Position numbers and translations under genes: made by a program. Shown piece by piece: positions 37,023 through 43,932 of a stretch of DNA of 64,000 bases. The notes beneath the pieces are model-generated. The model saw only the letters and a list, made by a program, of their open reading frames with translations, was not told the DNA's origin and did not search any database. The first letter of the stretch is position 1. Every line of letters starts with the position of its first letter. The stretch lies in the NCBI GenBank assembly GCA_039995105.1, contig CP146203.1, forward strand, positions 1,674,001 through 1,738,000. The letters run 5' to 3'. The stretch is from Jonesiaceae bacterium BS-20 (GTDB lineage: Bacteria; Actinomycetota; Actinomycetes; Actinomycetales; Cellulomonadaceae).

Positions 37023-37637
37023 GTGACTTCCGGATCCGCTTATGCAAACGCGCTTGGTGCGCAGTTCGAGAATTTGCACCCGGCACTGCAACGCTACTTC
37101 GCACCGCTTCCGCTTGGCCATGTAGGAATAGGTCACGGCACCTTCACCAGCGTTGGCACTCCAAAGAAATGGCTATGGCCAGCCATCTACCTACTGCAAC
37201 GCCGCAGCATCATTTGGGCCGGATGGCAGCAGGACGTTCCATTCCGCATCCTTAACCGCCAGGTTGGCACTTCCCGTACGGGCCAGCGCGAGTTCCTACT
37301 TCCAGATGGCAGTTGGACTATGCACGATGCCGTTTCAAGTGGCCCCGACACTTCCGTGATCGACATCCTAGGCAGGCCCGCTCTCCTTGCGGCACGGTTT
37401 TCGGTGTCAACTCAAGATGGGGGCTTGCGTATGACCAGCACACATGTGGGGTTGCAGCTCGGTCACCGAACGTTCACCCTGCCCAGCTGGATGTCCCCAA
37501 CAGTCAGCCTCACCGAGGAATTTGACGAACCCCTCGAACTCCAACGCGTCAGCGTCGTGATCACCGCACCGCTCATCGGGCGAATCTATGAGTATGGCGG
37601 AACCTTTACCTACCAAATTCAGCAGGAATCAAACTGA
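37023..37637 (+). CDS. DUF4166 domain protein
   Basis: A 204-aa soluble, beta-rich protein. The N-terminal LHPALQRYFAPLP and GHVGIGHGTFTSVG and the later RTGQREFLLPDG fit DUF4166, a domain found alone or fused to dehydrogenases. Function unknown. GTG at 37023 is the first codon. It is followed by a strong hairpin and is convergent with a membrane protein gene. Confidence 0.72.
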   Translation: MTSGSAYANALGAQFENLHPALQRYFAPLPLGHVGIGHGTFTSVGTPKKWLWPAIYLLQRRSIIWAGWQQDVPFRILNRQVGTSRTGQREFLLPDGSWTMHDAVSSGPDTSVIDILGRPALLAARFSVSTQDGGLRMTSTHVGLQLGHRTFTLPSWMSPTVSLTEEFDEPLELQRVSVVITAPLIGRIYEYGGTFTYQIQQESN

Positions 37638-37662
37638 CCTCGGCCAGTTGTTCCGCCGGCCC

Positions 37663-37705
37663 GTCGATTGGCACCAAAATTTTGGTGATTTTGGTGTCAA
37701 TCGAC
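37663..37705. terminator. Terminator hairpin after the DUF4166 gene
   Basis: Arms GTCGATTG-G-CACC and GGTG-T-CAATCGAC enclose an A/T-rich loop region, 26 bases after the DUF4166 stop. It lies between convergent genes; there is no long T-run on either side. Confidence 0.6.
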
Positions 37706-37790
37706 GGCCCCCTCAGGCGCCCGCCCCTCTCACCGACTCTCCCCCTAAGGAATCTGAGGCCAGTTCTTGGGCGGTCGGCTAGTCGGGCCC

Positions 37791-38069
37791 TTAATCAACC
37801 ATCTTTAGGTTTACGTAGGCCACCTCGGCGAGGATCAGTACTACGGCAATCGTGATCACGGTCTGCACATCTGCAAAAGCGAACACTCCACTCACCAGCA
37901 GACCAAACCCCAACACGGCGAACGTAACTCCCACTAAGTTGGCGAGCTTGTTTTGATCTGTAACAAGTTTGTGGTTGTAGCCCGCCAAGAGCCACACCAT
38001 TTTCTTCACACCTACGAGGAACCCAAAGATCACGAACGCTAAACCCGCATATATCAACGTCATTTCCAT
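37791..38069 (-). CDS. DUF3784-like membrane protein
   Basis: A 92-aa protein with three hydrophobic helices and the short motif VKKMVWLLAGYN seen in DUF3784 proteins. It is the third gene of an XRE regulator operon. Such regulator plus membrane protein sets are common in Firmicutes and less so here; the function is unknown, perhaps an envelope stress or immunity role. Confidence 0.65.
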   Translation of the reverse strand: MEMTLIYAGLAFVIFGFLVGVKKMVWLLAGYNHKLVTDQNKLANLVGVTFAVLGFGLLVSGVFAFADVQTVITIAVVLILAEVAYVNLKMVD

Positions 38070-38080
38070 TTTTGTCTCTC

Positions 38081-38443
38081 CTAAAATCGCTTTACAACCA
38101 TTGGCACAACATAGAACGGCACAAATAAGCTGACTAGTAGATATCCGATGATCAACTGGACGTTTAGCTCAACTTCCACCGAACTCTGGCTGGCCAGCAA
38201 GAGCCCAAGCACTAGAACAGCATTCATGACGAACAGAGTCCGAACAGACCACGCCTGGATATTGGCATTTACTCGCTCGTCATACTCAATGGCAAGCGAC
38301 GCGGTCTTGACCCGCCAAAGTTTGCTAGTCGCCACGAGCACTCCTAGTAGGCCACATAGCACCCACTTCAGTACTGAGTCTTCGAGGATGAAGACGGCTA
38401 GTAAGAGGAACAAAAGCGGCACATACGAAAGTAACTTATTCAT
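38081..38443 (-). CDS. Membrane protein of the XRE operon, 120 aa
   Basis: Starts at the ATG at 38443, which overlaps the end of the XRE gene and has GGAGA upstream. It shows four hydrophobic helices (LLSYVPLLFLLLAVFI; WVLCGLLGVLVA; LFVMNAVLVLGLLLA; LIIGYLLVSLFVPFYVV) and a short basic tail. Not assigned to a family with certainty (DUF2178-like is possible). It lies between the regulator and the DUF3784-like gene. Confidence 0.65.
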   Translation of the reverse strand: MNKLLSYVPLLFLLLAVFILEDSVLKWVLCGLLGVLVATSKLWRVKTASLAIEYDERVNANIQAWSVRTLFVMNAVLVLGLLLASQSSVEVELNVQLIIGYLLVSLFVPFYVVPMVVKRF

Positions 38444-38657
38444 CTTCTCCAGCAATCCAGAACAGTTTTTCAATGGATACTTCAAGTACAGCCGCGATTT
38501 GAAGACATACTTTGATTGTGGGGTTAAATTTCTGAGCCTCGATCAAGTTCATTGTCTGGCGCGTCACGCCAACCGCTTGGGCTAGGGCCGTTTGCGTCAT
38601 GTCCCCGCGCCTCGCGCGCTCAATCTTGACTGCGTTTAATACGCGCAACTCTTTCAT
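38436..38657 (-). CDS. XRE-family transcriptional regulator, 73 aa
   Basis: A minimal Cro/CI-type DNA-binding protein. The helix-turn-helix is TQTALAQAVGVTRQTMNLIEAQ, shown in two parts TQTALAQAVG and VTRQTMNLIE, followed by the dimer-like ISIEKLFW-type tail. Start at 38657 has GGAGGGG 3-9 bases upstream; the longer frame to 38705 does not. It probably controls its own three-gene operon with the two membrane proteins. Upstream AT-rich sequence (38660-38750) holds the promoter. Confidence 0.85.
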   Translation of the reverse strand: MKELRVLNAVKIERARRGDMTQTALAQAVGVTRQTMNLIEAQKFNPTIKVCLQIAAVLEVSIEKLFWIAGEDE

Positions 38658-38797
38658 CCCCCTCCTCTCCAGCCTGTGACGAACTACCCGATCCTTCGCC
38701 ACCATGTGTCATCTATAGTTTACATAAGTCGTTTATAAATGACAACCAATGAAGCTGTCATGCGTTACGAGGGTCCCTGCGAAGCAACGAGCAGAAA

Positions 38798-38836
38798 AAG
38801 GCCCCAGCCCCTCCATTGAGGAGGGACTGGGGCCAG
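38798..38836 (-). terminator. Hairpin with minus-strand T-tail at the left end of the inserted segment
   Basis: Stem GGCCCCAG/CTGGGGCC extended by CCCTCC/GGAGGG. On the minus strand it is followed by TTTTT, but no minus-strand gene ends just before it. It may be the original terminator of the RNA methyltransferase gene, now 3.7 kb away. A similar hairpin lies at 42367-42409. Confidence 0.75.
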
Positions 38837-39048
38837 TGATCGCGCATAGTTGCGGTGACGCTCAAACTATTAGCGCTGGTCAGCGTTGCTATGCGGCGCC
38901 TTGCGACCAATGCCCCGCCACTGCAGCTTGCCTCCCTATCGCTATACGCATCGAAGGCCTCGGCGGGTTCCAGCACCGTCACGGCGTGTGGGGCGGTTTG
39001 ACCACCACAGAATGGGCGGCCTTGTCGAAATCATGGAGGTTCAACTGA
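38836..39048 (+). CDS. WhiB-like protein or remnant
   Basis: From the GTG at 38836 the frame gives 70 aa with four cysteines spaced C-x16-C-x2-C-x5-C (HSC ... PCDQCPATAAC) and a later GVWGGLTTTEWAAL, the WhiB iron-sulfur and G[VI]WGG turn signatures. The frame stays open upstream to 38749 through the hairpin. The N-terminal part is short and atypical, and the left direct repeat lies inside it, so recombination may have replaced the original N-terminus. WhiB-like genes are common in actinophages. The stop overlaps the next ATG. Confidence 0.5.
   Translation: MIAHSCGDAQTISAGQRCYAAPCDQCPATAACLPIAIRIEGLGGFQHRHGVWGGLTTTEWAALSKSWRFN
38878..38908 (+). repeat. Left 31-bp imperfect direct repeat of the inserted segment
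   Basis: Begins GGTCAGCGTTGC and ends CCTTGCGACC; it matches 42538-42568 at 27 of 31 positions. It lies within the WhiB-like frame (GQRCYAAPCD). Candidate attachment-type site. Confidence 0.75.
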
Positions 39049-39200
39049 TGATCCACCTCAGCAGTCTCGCCCTGATCATCTACACCAACATCGGCCACGA
39101 CGTCGCCCTCGAGGATACCAACCGCATCGGGCAAGAGTTTGTCGACACCGGCTGGCAACCACCAATCAATGCAGCTCAGACCAGTTCCCGAAACCCGTAG
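39048..39200 (+). CDS. 50-aa ORF coupled to the WhiB-like gene
   Basis: ATG at 39048 overlaps the preceding stop (TGATG) and has GGAGG 8 bases upstream, a strong sign of real translation. The peptide begins MIHLSSLALIIYTNIGHDV and continues hydrophilic. Not recognised. Small coupled ORFs like this are typical of phage early regions. Confidence 0.5.
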   Translation: MIHLSSLALIIYTNIGHDVALEDTNRIGQEFVDTGWQPPINAAQTSSRNP

Positions 39201-39337
39201 GAGGTCAACACTAGCGCCTACGCGGACTTCGGACGGGGCCCAATCACCTGGGCCTGCGGGCGCAAGCACCACTGCGGCCGCACTGTCGAACCCATTTCCT
39301 AAACTAGTACTTGAAATCGAAGGAGACCCACCGGCCC

Positions 39338-39802
39338 ATGATCCCCATCGAAACCCTGTACGACCACGCTAGGACAATGCAAGCGCTCCACCGATGCCTC
39401 AGCGCCGCCGTTACCGACCTCGGTGACGGCGGCGCTGTCGACCTCAACACCCCAATGCAAACGAAGTTCGTCTACGTCATCCCTTGGAATGGTCCAACAG
39501 CTGATTCGAAGCACTCCATCCACGCCGACGCCCGGCACTACGAGACGGCGTTGATCGTCACGCTTTTTGGGCGAGCGAAGTTTCGCGGCCTCTCGGATGA
39601 CAACATGCTGCGGGCCAACGGTCGCCTCCTGTTCGACGAAGCGCTCCCAGGAGAACAACCGTGGACCGAAGTGCCCGGCGACCTCCGCTGCCCACACTGC
39701 AACAACCGCCTCGAACTCCAACCAGGATGGCAACATCACCCCGAACAAACTGACGTATGTTGCCGGCGATGCAAAGACGAGTCCGGGCAAATACTCAGGT
39801 AA
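39338..39802 (+). CDS. Hypothetical protein with zinc ribbon, about 154 aa
   Basis: Not recognised as a family. From the ATG at 39338 (AAGGAG 12 bases upstream) the protein has a basic/neutral N-terminal domain and a C-terminal zinc-ribbon-like pair: CPHC and CCRRC, about 25 residues apart. Such proteins occur as small phage or plasmid DNA-binding factors. It is in the inserted segment, downstream of the WhiB-like pair, with no closely spaced partner. Confidence 0.6.
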   Translation: MIPIETLYDHARTMQALHRCLSAAVTDLGDGGAVDLNTPMQTKFVYVIPWNGPTADSKHSIHADARHYETALIVTLFGRAKFRGLSDDNMLRANGRLLFDEALPGEQPWTEVPGDLRCPHCNNRLELQPGWQHHPEQTDVCCRRCKDESGQILR

Positions 39803-39875
39803 GCACCAACCAAGCGGCTCCTCGTGTTGCAACAAGACGAAGCAGGATAGTGCGGGAATAAATCAAAGCCTGCAC

Positions 39876-40151
39876 TTGTTCAGAACTTCACTGCAGTTGA
39901 TTCGGCATGGCCATGGTGGACTGAGTTCAATCCTCATTTCGACAGTGCTGGCATTCGTAATTGAGAACGCAATCCGACTAATACTTAAAGGTTGGAAAGC
40001 AATTACTAATTCGAATACAGGAAAGTGGGTGGTGCGCATGACAAAAGATCTATTCATCGCTCTAACTGCTGGCACAATCGTAGGCTGGTGCACCACCATG
40101 GCGATGCCGAGTTCACTGCCTTCTATGGTCCGTAACTTGGCGTCCAGTTAA
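39876..40151 (+). CDS. Possible small membrane protein, about 91 aa
   Basis: An open frame with two hydrophobic stretches (SSILISTVLAFVIENAIRLIL split as SSILISTVLAF and VIENAIRLIL; LFIALTAGTIVGWCTTMAM). No good start: the TTG at 39876 lacks a ribosome binding site, and an ATG at 40041 would leave only 36 aa. The remaining bases 39803-39875 and 40152-40223 show nothing. It could be a decayed phage or immunity gene. Confidence 0.3.
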   Translation: MFRTSLQLIRHGHGGLSSILISTVLAFVIENAIRLILKGWKAITNSNTGKWVVRMTKDLFIALTAGTIVGWCTTMAMPSSLPSMVRNLASS

Positions 40152-40223
40152 CCCAGCAGAACCAGCGACTTCCGCACCCCCAACAAGACGTTAGGGCAGG
40201 ACGGTTGGGCTGCGGGAATACAC

Positions 40224-41414
40224 CTAGATATCATTAGCGCCAGCTTTCACCAATGGCAAGAACGCTGCCACAAGACCAATGTTTTGGAAGTACAGATCTT
40301 TTTTCTTGACAAGTAACTGCTTGGCGACAAGATCTCTCAAGTCTCTCGTGAGAGTCTTGTCAGTCAAAGATGCATAACGCCTCCGAACATCTGTACTCAC
40401 ATCTGGAATTTCGCTTCTGCGCAAACCTTCGCGACCAAAATCGAGCATTAGTCGCAATTGCCGCATGTTTGTTGTGCTATTGCCGCCAAGGACCTGGTGC
40501 AGATAATTAACCCAGGTGACTCCATATTGATGTTCACGAATCAATTGAATTTGATGCCTCAGTTCATCCGTCAACCCTTCCAGCGCGTACTCAATAAAGT
40601 ACTTAATAGGGAAGCCTTCTTCACGACTGATACGGTCAAGTACCGTGAGGTATTTATCCCTCGTTGTGTTGTAGAAGTTGGATAACAAATGCGCCGCCGC
40701 TGATGGCGCTCCAGCGTCAATCATCAGCTGAAACTCAATAATTCTTGCAGTTCGACCATTGCCATCACCAAATGGGTGGATCCAGGCGAGATACACATGC
40801 GCGTAGATCGCCTTCAACACGGCAAAGGAAAAAGCCACTTCTGGACGTTGATCCGCACTCACAAATCCCGTATTGATCCAATCAACCAACTTAGCAAGAA
40901 GGTATTCAGACTCCTCTGCTGGGGCACCACGATAGTGGGAAATTCCTACAGAAACGTTGTGCGATCGGACCTCCCCAGGCACCACTTCTTCCTTCAGTGG
41001 CTGCCCTTCAAGAAGTAACTTATTGAACTCCTTGACACGCGCAACCGACAGCGGCTCTAATTCCCCAAGAGCGGCTTGCTGCATCATTTGGTTACAAATA
41101 TTAACAATATTGTCAATCTCCACCCCCTGATACTCTCGCGACTGCCCTAACTGGAGATCGCCTTCAATTCGTTGTCGGACTTCATCTTCGGACAACGTGT
41201 TTCCTTCGATACTGGCCGTGCCATGGACACTCTTCGTCAAAGTGACTTGGTGCATTTCAGCTGCAATCTCAGGCGAGAGGGGCGCGCCCGCAATATGCGA
41301 ACACTTTGATGTCACTTCCCCTAAAAGCATCCAAGACCGAGAGGTAAGGTGGCGTTCCAGGTCAACCTGAAAGGTGAGCCAAGGGTGCGTCTCAAGATAT
41401 TTGTGAGTTGACAT
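40224..41414 (-). CDS. Fic-domain AMP-transferase, class II with built-in inhibitory motif
   Basis: A 396-aa protein. The Fic core motif HPFGDGNGR (213-221, catalytic H213) is intact. The inhibitory helix motif (S/T)xxxE(G/N) is present as TASIEGN (T66, E70, G71), so the enzyme is a self-restrained class II Fic. The C-terminus (about 300-390) is a winged-helix-like DNA-binding domain. Such proteins AMPylate host or target proteins and may regulate their own gene. The gene is clearly more AT-rich than its neighbours, with a TTG/AT-rich upstream region, a sign of recent transfer. No separate antitoxin is adjacent. Confidence 0.9.
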   Translation of the reverse strand: MSTHKYLETHPWLTFQVDLERHLTSRSWMLLGEVTSKCSHIAGAPLSPEIAAEMHQVTLTKSVHGTASIEGNTLSEDEVRQRIEGDLQLGQSREYQGVEIDNIVNICNQMMQQAALGELEPLSVARVKEFNKLLLEGQPLKEEVVPGEVRSHNVSVGISHYRGAPAEESEYLLAKLVDWINTGFVSADQRPEVAFSFAVLKAIYAHVYLAWIHPFGDGNGRTARIIEFQLMIDAGAPSAAAHLLSNFYNTTRDKYLTVLDRISREEGFPIKYFIEYALEGLTDELRHQIQLIREHQYGVTWVNYLHQVLGGNSTTNMRQLRLMLDFGREGLRRSEIPDVSTDVRRRYASLTDKTLTRDLRDLVAKQLLVKKKDLYFQNIGLVAAFLPLVKAGANDI

Positions 41415-41750
41415 TTGACAATAGTGTCTCTATTCACAAGAAAAGTCAAATGTAATGTCTTTGAAAATGTCCAAATGTGCCCAAGGCAAAAACTTTTTGA
41501 ACTGCTGATATGTAAAAAACTCTCCAAACTAATGACAATAATTGTCCCTTGAACAGACGTCTATCTGCATATGCAATGCCCCACTCTAGTTCAGGGTGAA
41601 CCTGCAAGTCAGGACACTACTTGCATCAGTTATCCACAGGCCCTACAGCAGGAACTCCGAAGGCCAAGTTGCCCCGGGGTTTCTTCATGCTCAAAACCAC
41701 AAGCAGCCAGGAGCCCAGTGGTTTAAGTCCCCCGTGTCGGCAGGTGAACC
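41415..41750. other. Gene-free AT-rich gap upstream of fic
   Basis: This 336-bp stretch holds the presumed fic promoter (AT-rich from 41415 to about 41570). No gene, RNA or repeat could be supported in it. The last part (41600-41750) shifts to the higher GC of the following phage-like ORFs. Confidence 0.5.
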
Positions 41751-41951
41751 ATGACCACCAACTCGAAGTGGGAACCAACCCACGACCTCCAACTCATCAC
41801 CCTGCACAAACAAGAACTGTCCGTGCGCGGCATCGCCGAACAAATGGGCTTCTCGCGCACGACGGTTAGCCGGCACGGCAAACGCCTCGGCCTCGTCTTC
41901 GACCAGCGGCAAAGGCCGGCCAGCAGCACTCGTCCCGAAACTCCCAGATGA
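41751..41951 (+). CDS. Helix-turn-helix protein fragment, phage-type
   Basis: A 66-aa ORF with a recruited helix-turn-helix: KWEPTHDLQLITLHKQ, then LSVRGIAEQMGFSRTTVSRH and GKRLGLVFDQ. Full-length phage proteins with this N-terminus are usually much longer, and here the frame ends soon after the domain. A second frame just downstream (41925-42122, containing GYCNPYSETGEPGQWSWH) reads like coding sequence without a start, so a deletion or frameshift is likely. Treat as a remnant. Confidence 0.5.
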   Translation: MTTNSKWEPTHDLQLITLHKQELSVRGIAEQMGFSRTTVSRHGKRLGLVFDQRQRPASSTRPETPR

Positions 41952-42038
41952 CTTCACCGTGGATTTGCTCGCGCATGGTCTTGGTGGGGACTACCGCGGG
42001 TACTGCAACCCGTATTCTGAAACCGGCGAGCCAGGGCA

Positions 42039-42330
42039 ATGGTCCTGGCACACGCTGAGGAGCCACAACCTGAAACAATTTACAAAGCGGCCGCACGCCG
42101 CGCCTATCGCACCCTCGCTCTAGGCCTCGGCGGATCCAAATTCATCACCGCACTCACCACAATCCTCACGGATCCACAGACCGCAAGGTTCGCAATCTAT
42201 GCGGCCTTGGGAACCACACTCGCTACCTTTTTCGGTTCACTCTGACAAGGCGTCGCCGCCGGCCATCCTGAAGCGCCCAAGGTGGTTGAGGCCGGGCTGG
42301 ATCAGGCCCAGGGCATTGAGTCCGAGTAAT
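42039..42330 (+). pseudogene. Holin-like small membrane protein interrupted by TGA
   Basis: From the ATG at 42039 the frame reads 68 codons to a TGA at 42243, with one hydrophobic helix (FAIYAALGTTLATFFGSL) after a conserved-looking KFITALTTILTDPQ. In the same frame, 27 more codons follow the TGA (QGVAAGHPEAPKVVEAGLDQ...) up to TAA at 42328. A TGG to TGA change would explain this. Size and profile fit a phage holin; the family is not proved. It belongs to the inserted segment. Confidence 0.5.
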
Positions 42331-42366
42331 TAAGCCCCTGAAACCAATGCCGAGTTCCGTACATGT

Positions 42367-42412
42367 AACTGGCCCCAGGCTCTCCGTTGTGGAGGGTCTG
42401 GGGCCAGTTTTT
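42367..42412 (+). terminator. Rho-independent terminator at the right end of the inserted segment
   Basis: Stem AACTGGCCCCAG/CTGGGGCCAGTT with inner CTCC/GGAG and a plus-strand T-run. It would end the plus-strand phage-like genes. Its stem resembles that at 38798-38836. Bases 42413-42537 contain only a weak 41-codon frame (ATG at 42454) that ends in the right direct repeat. Confidence 0.85.
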
Positions 42413-42537
42413 CATGCGTCACTGGTGCGTCAGCAACTTGAGAAAACTCAAATATGCGGCAGGTATGCGTCAGAATTTGTAATTCTCTTGCAACTCAGGC
42501 GATACCCTGCAACCATCATGACCTTTGCATCACCGCA

Positions 42538-42568
42538 GGTCAGCGCCGCAATGCGGCACCTTGCGACC
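42538..42568 (+). repeat. Right 31-bp imperfect direct repeat of the inserted segment
   Basis: Begins GGTCAGCGCCGC and ends CCTTGCGACC, 27/31 identical to 38878-38908. Its last base is the first base of the RNA methyltransferase stop codon (minus strand), so the repeat touches the 3' end of that gene. It also contains the small hairpin GCCGCAATGCGGC. Confidence 0.75.
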
Positions 42569-43866
42569 TAGCGCGTCAGTAGTGCCACGCACTCTACGTG
42601 GTGGGTCATCGGGAAGAGGTCAAAGGCCTTGATCTCTTCAACCTTGTAGCCGTGGCCCTGGAAGTAACCAATGTCGCGGGCTAGTGCGGCCGGGTCGCAG
42701 GCTACGTAGATGACCTTTGCAGGATCGAGGTCGACGATCTGGTTAACGGTCTTCTCGCCGGCTCCGGCCCGTGGTGGGTCGAGCACAACGATGTCAGCAC
42801 CGGCCATTGCGCCGTGGTCGTTGTCAGCCAAGATCTTGTCTACCTGACCCTGGTGAACTTCGGCCTGCTCGTAGTTGTGCAGGTTACGGCGGGCATCCTT
42901 GCAGGCCCGCTCGTCACCCTCGATTGAGATGACGCGGCCTACTACGCCGACCGCGTCAGCTAGTGGCACGGAGAACAGTCCGGCGCCGGAGAAGAGGTCG
43001 ACCACGGTTGCGTCGGTCAAGTCAAAGTCGCCGGACTTGGCAAAGTCCAGCACGGTTTGGGCAAGCAGGGTTGGAGCTTCACGGTGTACTTGCCAGAATC
43101 CTGCAGCGGCAACACGGTACTCGTATTCCTTGCCATCGACGGTCACTGTCTCGGTGACGTTGCGGCGCGCGTTTGGACGCGGGTCAACAAACCCCTTGCG
43201 CTGCGGTTCACCATCTTGCAGGACTAGGCCCGGGGTGCCGTTGGCTGGTGCAACTACCTCAATGCTGACACCCGGCGTCCACCGACCGGTGAATACCTTT
43301 TCATGTTCAGCTAGTTCTTGGGCCGCGGGGCTAGCCAGTGGCATTTCATGCAGTGGGAAGATTTCATGGGAGCGGAATCCGCGCATGCCCATGCGTCCTT
43401 GGTCGTCTGCAATCACGTCAAAGCGTGTGCGCCAGCCAAGTCCGCCGTTTTCTTCATCACCGGGGGCTGCTTCTACAACAATATCTAGGTCCAGCTTGGC
43501 TAGGTGTGCCAGCTGTTCCTTGATCACTTGGGCTTTCCAGTCGCGCTGACCGGCTAGGGAAACGTGACTGAGCTCTGCCCCACCTACGCCGCCTGGGCCC
43601 GCCTTCTTCCAAGCGGACGGCACACGCTCTGGTGAGCGCTCTAGAATCTCAACAGCGTCCCCGCGCCAAAAGCGAGCCTTGCGTGAGGCATCGGTAATTT
43701 TGACAACAACCTTCTCCCCCGGCAAAGCGTGGCGCACAAAGATAACCCGGCCATCGAGGCGTGCTACGCAGTGGCCGCCGTGCGCGACGGGGCCAACGGT
43801 AACCTCAAGGAGGTCACCCGGGGTGGCGGTTAAAGGGCTTTGGTTTTCAGGAGCAGAAGTAGACAC
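42568..43866 (-). CDS. Class I SAM-dependent RNA methyltransferase (TrmA/RlmCD family)
   Basis: A 432-aa uracil-C5 methyltransferase. The N-terminal TRAM domain (about 15-75: LLEVTVGPVAHGGHCVAR, GEKVVVK) binds RNA; the catalytic domain has the SAM-binding VVDLFSGAGLFSVPLA, motif IV LDPPRAGAG, and the catalytic cysteine in VACDPAALARD. No iron-sulfur cysteine set like that of E. coli RlmD is obvious. The target (23S rRNA or tRNA-U54) cannot be told from sequence. GTG start at 43866. Confidence 0.9.
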   Translation of the reverse strand: MSTSAPENQSPLTATPGDLLEVTVGPVAHGGHCVARLDGRVIFVRHALPGEKVVVKITDASRKARFWRGDAVEILERSPERVPSAWKKAGPGGVGGAELSHVSLAGQRDWKAQVIKEQLAHLAKLDLDIVVEAAPGDEENGGLGWRTRFDVIADDQGRMGMRGFRSHEIFPLHEMPLASPAAQELAEHEKVFTGRWTPGVSIEVVAPANGTPGLVLQDGEPQRKGFVDPRPNARRNVTETVTVDGKEYEYRVAAAGFWQVHREAPTLLAQTVLDFAKSGDFDLTDATVVDLFSGAGLFSVPLADAVGVVGRVISIEGDERACKDARRNLHNYEQAEVHQGQVDKILADNDHGAMAGADIVVLDPPRAGAGEKTVNQIVDLDPAKVIYVACDPAALARDIGYFQGHGYKVEEIKAFDLFPMTHHVECVALLTR

Positions 43867-43932
43867 CTGCTAAGTATCGCAGTTTCTTTGCGGCAACAGC
43901 ACCTTGATAGCGTGTGCCCCTGCACACGTGGC

